From assembly GCA_948146395.1 (NCBI GenBank), contig OX411555.1, positions 41,195,225 to 41,259,224 of the forward strand: a stretch of DNA of 64,000 nucleotides, read 5' to 3'. The position numbers and the translations under genes were made by a program. This DNA is from Fragum whitleyi (taxonomy: Eukaryota > Mollusca > Bivalvia > Cardiida > Cardiidae). Under the pieces are notes generated by a model. It worked only from the letters and a program-made list of their open reading frames with translations, was not told where the DNA came from and did no database searches. Shown here piece by piece: positions 33,365 through 45,300 of the stretch (position 1 is its first letter; each line of letters starts with the position of its first letter).

Positions 33365-36300
33365 ATATATGCATTTTATGTCATCATGTTATAATAAATG
33401 TTTATTGTGGTTTCAATGAAGCATGCAATAATAATCACTATATAGGATTTGTGCATGTTCATGTATTGTTGAAAAGATTAAATTTAAAATCCAAAATATT
33501 CCTCGATCTTTAGCTCTGAGTATTTCAACTTCTGGGCCTGAGGTTTTAAACTGAGAATTTTCTCAAATTTTAAATTTGAATAAATGTATTAATATAAAAA
33601 AGATAATATTAATAAGTTGTTATTTATAACAACTTATTAATATTATCTAATAACTTATTAATATTATCTTTTTATATTTATACATTAAAATGAGTATAAA
33701 AACAGAATTACAGCTTTAATCTCGAATTAAAATTTGAGAAATTTTAAATTGAGAATGAGAGAAGTCTTATAACCTGGAGCCCAGATTTCACCCTGGCTTG
33801 AAAAAAATTATTTTGAGGTTCTGGCTTGTGCTTCATTAGCCTGAAAGCAGGGTTTCTTGTAACAAATCTTCCTATATCATCACCTGTGCTATGTTAGACA
33901 ACAATGAAGCTGCTAAAGTACTTTTGTTAATTGGTATGCATCCAATCCAATTACCAATCTTCTTTTATGCCTTAACTCCTGTCATGCTGAACAGTCTTAG
34001 CAAAATTTCATAAAAATCAAAGTGGTGCAAGCACAGAATGCACTAATCATTGGTCAATATTTATTGTGAAAATATGAATTTTAGACTTTTTATCAAAATT
34101 ATCATATTTCGTCTCATTTATGCATTAATGAAATAGAATAATGCTTCATTTTTTCTGTAAGATGTATGAATCTTTCATTATGTAAATAACAAAACTATAA
34201 CACTTTTGTTTTTCTCCCAATTAAAGATAATCCTTGATATTTTCCTTGACCTCATTTATTAGATATGGTCATATGGACCATGAAGATTGGTGTACACACA
34301 GGACCACACTGTGTACATGGAATGTAGACCGGGCCACAGTGAAAGAGGAAAAACCCGACACTAAAATAGAAATCAGCAGCTGTCTAATGTGTATTGCATT
34401 CCATCCAAAAAATCCAGCCATTATTGCCGGGGGAACTTTCAATGGTAAATGATTAGGCACCTTTTTGAAGAAGAGGGGGTATATTGCTTTGCACTTGTCT
34501 GCCTGTTGGTCAGTCCGTAGGACGGTCAATCTGTAGACTATTTTTGTTCGGAGCATATCACAAAAAGTATGCAAGCTGGAATGATGAAACTTCACTGGTA
34601 GATAGATCTCATTGAGAAGTGTAGTGCAAAAGAAACGTAACTCTACTTGTCGTATTTTGTAGTTATTGAGATATAATATGCTATCAACCTCCTAAAGCTT
34701 GGGGGGGGGGGCATAAAATTTAATATTTTACAAACATCTTTTGTTTGTTTAGATTTATTCAATGGTAATATACATCAATTGAATGTTTAAAAAAAAAACA
34801 AGAAGAAAAGCAACAAATAGGAATGCAATTGAACCCTTATTAACTGAATTAAAATTTTATTACGACAAATTGCACATTCAGTCTGGTATAATTTTTTCTC
34901 ACAATGTTAAGCAGAAAGTAGGCAGTGTAGATAAAGATCAGAGTGCAAATCTGTGTAGTCTGATCTTAATCTATTCTGTCTGCCAAATCTTTGTCTACAG
35001 CAGGAAAATGCTATGAAAAGCTGGAGAAGTGTTAAACTTTTTTCAAAACATTTTTTTTTGTATATGTCTTTACAGCTACCTTGGATTTGGGATGACAAAA
35101 AAGTTCAAACACGTGCATGTTTGCATTGTTTTGTCATCCTGAATGCAAGACTGTTTTCTAGCTTAAGCTATTCTTTTGCTGTCTTCTTTGTGCTAATAAT
35201 AGGATATGAAATTAACAGTGTAAAAATAGTTATTGCTTATGGAATCAGAATAATTTGACCCCTAGTAAATTGATCTTAAAAGTGGGTGTAGCAAGGCTGG
35301 GTTATTTTGACCCTGAAATCATAAAACATCTCCTTAGTAACGATTGGGCTTACAAAAGTTGATTGTCAAATTTTGTTGTATCCCTAAATTTAGGCCTCGT
35401 AGGGAGTGGCTTATTTTGACCCTGATATTTTTAAACATCTTTTTAGTAACCAATGGGCTGATTACTCCCAACTTTGGCAGAAATATCCCTTTTGCAACTC
35501 TTTTAAAAACTTGTGTATGAAATTATGATTGGGGCTTAAGTATGGGTGTAGCAGAATGGGTCTTATTTTAGACTTTGAAATCATCAAATGTGACTCTCCT
35601 GCCAAACTGCTAGGCCAATTACCTCCCCTATTTGATTGCAAGTTTCTTTGGATTGATCTTATATTATTCAGGTAGATGATTGCATAGAGGTCCGAATTTT
35701 CCCTCCTAACACTAAATGTTTATATTATTGGTCTATATTGTGATAGGGTGGGGGGTGGGGGTAAATTCAGACCCCTATAGATGTTTGAGGCCCTCTTGTT
35801 TCTAATGCCTTCCTTTCAACTTCATGCACGTACTTTAATTTTATTTTGAAATCCCTTTCCCCATGAAGAAGTCCACAATATTGTTCTCATTTCCAGAACC
35901 ACTTTTCCTTGAACAAGTTATCCAAGGAAAATCTACTTCATTGCAGGCTGAAAACCCCAAGTGAAATAAATCAGGCATGGAAATTCCTTGCCCTTAAGCA
36001 GATGCAGAATTTGGGTGGTAAAAATCATGATGGAAACACCAACTTATTACAATATGTTGGTGTTTCTATCATAATTCTTACCACCCTAATTCTCCATCTT
36101 CTTATGCATCTAATATTGATATTATCAATTTAAAAATAAACAACAATTTTTTTTTCTTCATATAGGAGAAAAAGATGATATATTGATTGCTAGTTCTGCT
36201 ATAGAAGGCAACGCCCACCAGGAACCTGTGTATTGGTGGATCAATGGAAAACAGTTATAACTGCATATAAACATGTATAAATTGAAAAAAAAAATGACAA

Positions 36301-39300
36301 GATGAAAGGACAAGGTTCACGAATGTAAAAAATTGGCCCTGTAAAATCAGTATTTTTCAAATTTCTGATGAACAGAATTAAACCTACTTTTTTCTTTTAA
36401 CCTATACACAGACCTTCAAATAATGTATAATATATTTTCCAAAACCACACAGCTTTAATACAATAAGCCGAAAAATAGCTTAAATCTGCAGAAATGCCTT
36501 ATTTTCCCCAAAAATAGAGGTTTAAAGTTACAAAAAAATATGAAGCTCCTCTTGCCACACCTCCAAATTTTTATCAAGTAATAGCTATGACTTCTAGAAG
36601 GTTTTTGTGGAATATTGTGGTGTTGCAATTAGGGCTTCACATTTGTTTAGCTTCATAAATTTCCAATTTTGTTGAAAAATGGACAATTTTACAGTTTTTG
36701 GGCAACTTCAAAGGCATTTTTTCAAGAAATGGTGAAGTTATAAGAAATATTTTTTTTACACTTTGAGAGAAGGGGATAAGGGTAGCACTGAAAACTTGAT
36801 TTCATTGAGATCATTTGGATTTAGAAGAAGTCGATTATACAGGGCCAAAATCTGCAGTTTGTGAACCAAGTACTTTATGTTTTTGACACAGGAAAGATAA
36901 TCTTATGGGATTTTAGCAGGGAAGATGACATGTTGATAGCTAGTTCTGGTAAAGGAGACAAAGCCCACCAGGAACCTGTATATTGGTGGCTCAAAATAAA
37001 CAGTTATAACTGCCAAAAATATATAGGCAGTTACAATTGTTTCAAGCTGAACCATTTATATGGGCGTCAGTAAAATATCTTACAAAAACAATTGATTTTT
37101 TTTTAGGGTAGATTATGTTATGGGATTTAAGCAGAGAAGATGACATGTTGATAGCTAGTTCTGGTATAGGGGACGAGGCCCACCAGAAGCCTGTATATTG
37201 GTGGCTCAGTGCAAAACAGTCGTTAATCAGGCAGTTACAAATGTTAAGCTCACAGGCATGTTGCAGGGTAGCGCAAGACTATTCTAAGTGCCTATATATT
37301 CATAGGCACTTATAATAGTGTTGTGCTGACCCCTTAATGTATACATAGGTAAATAAAGAAATTAACAAAAATTTAATATTTTTATTTCAGGAGAGATAAT
37401 GTTATGGGATTTAAGCAGAGAAGATGACATGTTGATAGCTAGTTCTGGTATAGGGGACGATGCCCACCAGGAACCTGTATCTAAAGTCTATTGGATTACA
37501 GATGCTAAAGGAAAGAAAATTTATGTAGGTATATATCTAGGAGTAATTTTTATGACATTTCTATTATAAAGTGTTTGAAAATGTGACTATACAGACAAAA
37601 AGGGACCATCTAGGTAATGAGTGAGAGCGCCCACCTAAGCGCAGTGGTAGCTCATCAGACTATCATTCAAAAGGTCTTGGGTTTGATTCCCAACTGCAGC
37701 ACTCATCCTTTCTGACTATTTGTCTTCCACCAATCGGATGTAAATCTTCATAGGATAGCATCTGGAGGCAAGGAAAGGATGTTATGGTAGTACTGGTGTG
37801 AGAAATACCAGGAATTAATTGTTAGGTGCTTCAGCCACCGCAATATCAATTGAAAAAATGTTAAAACGAACCAACCAAACAAAGGTAGTGAGTGAAGTGT
37901 CCTTCCTAGTCTGATTACATGGACTGTGCAGGATAACTAGAGTTGAAAATTTTGCACTTTGCTGACCTCTGGTTACATTCTGAACACCACTTGGCTAATC
38001 CAATGATCAACCTCTGATGAACATAGACAGACTATTTTTAAAAATTATGGGAAAACCTTGGAAAAACTGAATGACTTCAGTTAATGTGGTGTTAGCCCTT
38101 GAAAATTTGGGTGAAAACATTCGACATTGTCAGCACTACTTGTTTATGTCACTGACATGAAACCATCATATCCTTATATAAATATCTTTAGTTTTTTAAA
38201 TAACGGCTGAAAATCTTAATTTTTGAGAATCATTCTCAAAAATTAAGATTTTTCAGCCGTTATTTATTGTAAAAAATGTAAAACTAAAGATAGTCTTGGT
38301 TGTTTCTGCGCTAGTTTTTCTTACATTGTTTCTGCCTAACAAAATTCGCAATTTTGTTACATACCCATCCAACGTATATACATCCGAGGTCTGCTGCAGT
38401 TTACAGAAATGGCCGAGTGATGTTCTGAATGCTCTGGTTAACCACCCCTTCTTTAAATACTCATAAAGCCCTCATGAAACCTATAGTTTATTAAGAATCA
38501 TCACATTTCTTTTACAATGGGTTTTGTAGATCATGGGTTTATTTTAGAATTTTTATGCCCCCGTATCGAGAGATCGGGGGCATATTGTTTTACTCATGTC
38601 GGTCTGTCTGTCCGTCCATCTGTCCGTCCGTCTATATGTCCGTCCGTCTGTCCGAAAACTTAACCTTTGCCTTTTCTCCAAATAGTATTTGACATACAAG
38701 GCTCATATTTGGCATGATAATAGATCTCAATGATCCGCATCTGCTGGTACTAAAGTCAAGGTCATGTGACAAGGTCAAGGTCATCTGTCAAGATCAAACT
38801 TTGAAAAAAATGCTGTTCCGGGGGCATTCGTGTTTCACAAACACATCTTGTAAAAATAACTATTCTATGAAGTTCCCTGATGGCCTTTTTTCATGCCATG
38901 GATCACATTTCAATTTGCTCAATAGATTAGATGAATCAGATTGAGGGCATATTCAGGGTGTCAACTTCTGTCCTATATCCTATATATGTCCTATATTTTG
39001 ATGGCTGTCCTATATTGTCCTATATTTCAAAGGTGTCCTATATAGTGAACACATTTGCTATATTTCCAGGAGATAATATAGTGAAAAAAAGAGATTGTCA
39101 TTAATACACTAGTTACAGCTCTATATTAAAGTGATACATTATTGAAGTATCTGTAAGATATTGTTCTTTACTGAGAAGATTGTATTTCTATTACCAATTT
39201 GTAAAACAATTGCTGGATGAACACTAGCTACCCTAGATTGCAAGTTTTAGTTGCAATTTTTTTGCTCACCTGAGGATGAAGTGCTCAAGGTGAACTATTG

Positions 39301-42300
39301 TGATTGTCCAATATCCTACGTCCTTAATGTTTTACTATTTTTGGCTTCGCCCGGGCACAACCCATATTACAAAGAAATAAAGGGGATCAAAACATCTTCT
39401 CTGAAACAAGAAGGCATACAGCTTTTGTATTTGGTATGTAGCATCATCTAGTGGACTTCTACCAAGAATATTCATATCATGCCCCTGGGGTTAAATCTGG
39501 GCTATTCCCTGGGTCATCCCATTTTAAATAGGGATAAAGGAGAAAATCTTCAAAAATCTTCTTCTCTGAAACAAGAAGGCAGACAGCTTTCATTTTGATA
39601 TGAAAGCATTATCTACTGGACGTCTACCATGCATGTTCATTTAAAAGTCCTGTGGGCAATTCTGTTTGTAGCTTCATCAAGTAGTTGACTTGAACCAAGC
39701 TGGTTCATATTATGTTACTATGATCACATATACTGGCTCAGCCTGTGTGTATCCCTTTCAATATAAAAAAAGTTGGAAATTATTGAACTATCATCTTCCT
39801 TGAAAAAGTCTTGGAATAATGCTGCATTGATATTTGGTACAATTAATCTCCTCTAAATCTTATTTATGTGATGTCCAAGGAGTCAAGGACTCTGGTGAGC
39901 GATTTAGGACCATATTGGTCCTCTTTTTAAAACTTATTCATTTGGCCTACCTGAGAACAAAGTGCTCAAGCTGAGCTATTATGATCACTCACTGTCCATT
40001 GTCCGTCCATTGTCTGTCTGTCTGTCAACTATTTCTTTAAATATCTTTTCCTGATAACACCACACCAACCAAGCTTAAACTACCAAAGTTGCTACAAGAC
40101 ACAAATTCCATTAAAAAATTTGATTGCCATGATAACAAAAGGCCCAAAATTTTTCTCCTAAACCACTGGGCCAATGAAACTAAAACTTGATTTTCATTAT
40201 TTTGAATAAGAATAGTGCATATGTGATACAGTTTGGTAGCATATTTAACCCTTTCCTGTTTTACAAAATTTTGGACCTGTCCAAATTCAAAGGTTTTGCA
40301 GACGAAAATTTAAAGTAGATTTAATTTGAAAAACAACCATTCAGTAGGGTAGAAAATAGTGTGGAAAAAGAAGAAATTGCTTGTCAGGAGCAATTTCTTC
40401 TTTTTTCACAATGTTTTCTCAATCATAAATCACAGGCACGTAAAAAGCAGGGATTAAACAGCAAAAGGTTAATCAAACACACATCTAAAATTTTAAAGGC
40501 TATTTTGTGAACAGTATTTTACTTATACAAACTTGATTTTATAGTTAGTCAGTACAAGCAGTGATGGCAAAATTCTTCAATGGAAAATTGACAGAAAAGC
40601 TCAAAAACTTCTACTTAAAGATGGGTAAGTCTTGTTAACCCTTGTCATGCTGAACTTTGAATATTCCTGCTTTGGCAGGAGCTATTTACAAAGATCAGCC
40701 TGCACTTATGTGCAGTTTAATCTTAGTACATACCAACTGATGTCACTTTTTAAACAAGAAAAGTTGAAATACTAGTATTTTCAATATAAATACTGACTTT
40801 AAGTCAGTGCATCCAGTGTTTTAAGCACTTTGATGTCAATGCAATTTGGCCAAGGGTATTATTCAGCATGACGAGGGTTAAAACTTTTAAGATTTTCCTA
40901 TACATCTCATGAAATTGACAGCTTTGAGATTTTCAACATGAAAACATATCCTAGAAAATGTGTAAAAATTGAACTTATGAGGGTTGTTCAAAAATTTTCC
41001 TGATTTTGTCTTGCAAAATTTTAATTTTAAGCAATTTTACTTGATTTTGTATTATTCACTGTCGGAATTCAATCCACATTATATGTAAAATCGATAAAAT
41101 TCACGAACTCAACACACATGCGTTTGCCATATACAATGCCATGGTAACGAGTATCCTGCGTAGTAGACGAAATACCTCACTGGTTTGGTCTTCTTTCCTG
41201 AATATTTGTTCTCCCCTGTCAGTTGAAAACTTGAAAACTTTAATGAGTTGCAGGAAAAAGTATTACATATGCCCTGTCTTAATTTGAAGTAATTTGATCG
41301 TAGAAATTTTCAATAAGACTTGTTTAAAATAGTCGAGGGGTGATCGTTCAGAATGTTATACACATCACCTTATCTCTAGGAATTTAGGCTTATAATTATT
41401 TTTTTTCTGAAACATAGGAAAATACCTAAAAGACATAGATTAAAAACTGGTCACTCTGAAAGGGAAATGTTCAATTTTCCAAATACTTTCCTTTCCAATG
41501 ACTAGAGGCTGGGAAACTCTGTCAAATGATAGAAAAGATAGGGCATAGAAAGTCTATGGCGATTTACAAAGGGGTTCCATTCTAAGCAATTTGATTGCTA
41601 ACCATTCAATTCTAGTACTATACCAACCATAAAAACACACCTTAAGGACAGGAAGATTCAAGTCCTCCTTGGTTCATGAATTACAAGCTGTGACAAGTTT
41701 AATTGCACTTCAGCAATTGTCTGAATTTCCGACAATGTTACCAACATCATGTACTGTGCGCCGCCCCCTATACCTTTTGTGTTTTTGTTTGCGTGTGAAA
41801 TCAATATTAATCTTGTGAGTGCTTCATTTTTTAGCATGTTTGGGCATATAAAATGTCCCATTAATATGTATTTACTTTTTTCGCTTAACACTTTATAAAA
41901 AATGAATAAGTGGCCTAATCCGGATAATATATGAACAACCCTCGTAACAAGCGGGTTCTTCTTTTTTTCCACAGTATTTATTATTTTAAAGGTTGCACCT
42001 ACTTTTAGTTTAGTCTAAAACCTCTTTTAGTTTTGGAACAGTCCAAGATTTAAAAAAAGGAAAGGTAAAATCAACTGAGCTTTTTTGCTATGCCATCTTA
42101 CAACCAAATGAATTTGTAAACTTGGTAATACTTAAACAGTCTATAACTGATCTTATTTAGTGTTAAGATAACATTTACCGAAATCATTTTTCAAAGTATT
42201 AAAATAATAACACTTTTCATTACTTTCTTATCTGAAATCTCAACGTTGTATCACACCATCTTTTTGTTCAAAAAGAACAAAAGGCTTTTCTATAGGATTC

Positions 42301-45300
42301 TGTGTCTTTTATTATAGGGAGCTGGCACACTGATCTTTTTATTATACGCCCCCGGAGGCGGATGTATATTGGCGTCATCTTCTCCGTCTGTCCGTCCGTC
42401 CGTCCATCTGTCCATTCGTCTGTCCGTCCGTACATCTGTCCACTTTTCTTGTCAACGCAACTCCTCCTAAGTTTCTGGCTGGATCTTCTTGAAACTTGGT
42501 CAATGTTATCACCTCAATTGGTAGATGTGCATGAAGGAAGGATTTTATGGTTCATTGATTTTTGCCTGAGTTATGCCCCTTAAAAACTTAGAATATGGGT
42601 CCACTTTTCTTGTCAACGCATCTCCTCCTAGGTTTCTGGCTGGATCTTCTTGAAACTTGGTCAATGTTATCACCTGAATTGGTAGATGTGCATGAAGGAA
42701 GGATTTTATGGTTCGTTGATTTTTGCCTGAGTTATGCCCCTTAAAAACTTAGTCTCAGGGTCCACTTTTCTTGTCAACGCAACTCCTCCTAAGTTTCTTG
42801 CTGGATCTTCTTGAAACTTGGTCAATGTTATCACCTCAATTGGTAGATGTGCATGAAGGAAGGATTTTATGGTTCGTTGATTTTTGCCTGAGTTATGCCC
42901 CTTAAAAACTTAGTCTCTGGGTCCACTCTTCTTGTCAATGCAACTCCTCCTAAGTTTCTTGCTCGATCTTCTTGAAACTTGGTCAATGTTATCACCTCAA
43001 TTGGTAGATGTGCATGATGGAAGGATTTTATGGTTCGTTGATTTTTGCCTGAGTTATGCCCCTTAAAAACTTAGTCTCTGGGTCCACTCTTCTTGTCAAT
43101 GCAACTCCTCCTAAGTTTTTTTGCTGGATCTTCTTGAAACTTGGTCAATGTTATCACCTGAATTGGTAGATGTGCATGAAGGAAGGATTTTATAGTTCGT
43201 TGATTTATGCCAGAGTTATGCCCCTTAAAAACTTAGTCTCTGGGGCTTATTGCCTCAGTTATGCCCCCTTAAAATTTAGTCTCTGGGGCTTATTGAAATT
43301 GCAGCCTTGTGAATGCAACTCTTCCTAAGTTTCTGTCTGGATCTAAATGAAACTTGGTGGATGTTATAACCAAAATTGGTAGATGAGCATGAAGTAAGGA
43401 TTTTATGGTTCATTAATTTTACCCTAAATTATGCCCCCTTAAAACGTAGTATCTAGGGCTTATTGAAATTGAAGCTTCTTGAACGCAACTCCTCCTTGCT
43501 TTTTGTCTTTATTTAAATGAAACTTAGTCAATGTCATCACCATAATTTGTAGATGTACATGGATCAAGGATTTTATGGCTCATTTATTTCCCTGAATTAT
43601 GCCCCCTTAAAACTTAGTGTCTGGGGCTTATTGAAATTGCAGCCTTGTGAAGGCAACTCCTCCTAACTTTTTGTCTTGATTTAAATGATACTTGGTCATT
43701 TTGAATTTGGTTCTGTCAAAATAAGTAGTGTCTACAATTATTTTCGTGAAACAGCAGCAAAGTTGCGGCGTATTTTGTGACGATGGCACTCTTGTTATAT
43801 ATATGACAATATAGATTACAGTCTATATTGTCATATATATATCTATAGTCTATATTGTCATATATATGATAAAAAAGAAATCAGTTTGCCAGGATCCTAT
43901 GTCTTTTACCAAGTACATGATATTTGTTTCCAGATTTATGTTGATGAACCAAAGTTTACCACGTAAGATGAAGGTGAAGGGTGTCCGTGGTGACAAGGAG
44001 GTCGGGGTCACGTGCGTATCCTACAACTCCGAAGATAAAGATATGTTTCTGGTCGGGTCTGAGGCGGGCGCCATCTTCAAATGTTCCATGAATGAGCAAG
44101 GAGCTCCAGCAGGAAGTAAGTTTTGATTTCCTTAATGATGTATTCTTATTACTAAGGTCAAATGTTGTAAAGTTCCATACTGCAGTTTGCATATCATTAG
44201 GCATTTTGAGGCAAATATACAAAGACAGTGTTTATTCTAGGATTTCAAAAATGTGGGGGATTTCAGCTCAAAAGTAGAAGTGATGGAGAAATGTGGTAAT
44301 TCATGCATTATTCTTTGATGATAGTAAAAAATTCCCCCACAAATCCAAATAATATGGGAGATCTTTTAAAAAAGTGGGGGCATCCCACAATCCCCCTGCC
44401 TAGAATTAACACTGAAATAATTGCAAAGATGACAAAAAAACATCCCAATCTCTAAAGCTGATAATGATAAAGGAACTTCACAGGCCTGTTACTTCTTATT
44501 TGTTGCTGATTCTACTATTCAAAAAAAAAGATTGACAAATGAATCCAGGGTTTAGCGCAATACTATTATAAGTGCCTATAAATATATAGGCACTTACAAT
44601 AGTATTGCACTGACCTCTTGAAATACCAGATTCAGAAAATAAAGCTGTTATTGTAGTTGATTTACCAGGTATACAGACGTTTAGTACCATAACTATTTCA
44701 TACCATCATTTCTATGGATATTTCGTACCATATGGTGGTCATTTTGTACCATGTGTTGGCCATTTCATACCACATGACTGGAGATATTGTACAATATCAT
44801 ATACAGGGATCGACATTTACTCCAAAGAGTAAGGAGTCCAATGGACTCCTTACACATGAAATCAAGGAGTCCAAGCTCAAAGAAAGGAGTCCAAACTTTC
44901 ATAATGGGAGAACATATTGGAAAAGAAGAAATTGCTTGTCATAAGCAATTTCTCCTTTACCACAATGTTCTTCCAAAGAAGATTTTTTCACTCAAAATAC
45001 TTTGGGATGGAACCAAATGGGTTTTTTTTTTACCACTTTTGTATTGGAAAGATGTACACTTTTGGCAAGTGTTACAGAGGAAATTGTTCCAGGTGTTTTT
45101 TTTTTTTTTTTTTTTTTTTTAAATATTCACAAATGACTCTTGGAGTCCATGGGACTCCTAACTTGCAAATAGAAGGAGTCCCAACTGCAAAACAAGGAGT
45201 CTTGGACTCCCAGACTCCCCTTAGTGTCGAACCCTGCATATACTATGAATACATGTGCCGTGTTTAGTTCTTCACACTATGGTACAATATAGTTCTCCAA

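Noticed and set aside
34269..34595. 108-aa minus-strand ORF
   Set aside because: Antisense to DYNC2I2 exon 5 and to a pearl-like element.
36861..37315. Exon 6 copies as alternative, mutually exclusive exons
   Set aside because: Copy 3 creates a stop at its second codon, copy 1 has a large deletion, and none of copies 1-3 has the exon's 3' end or a phase-0 donor.
41658..41972. 104-aa minus-strand ORF as transposase remnant
   Set aside because: It lies in the mariner-like element, but I cannot see DDE motifs or a helix-turn-helix; left unassigned.
44787..45267. Three overlapping plus-strand ORFs with Phe runs
   Set aside because: They read through a T-run and repeat motifs; no domain and no splice context.
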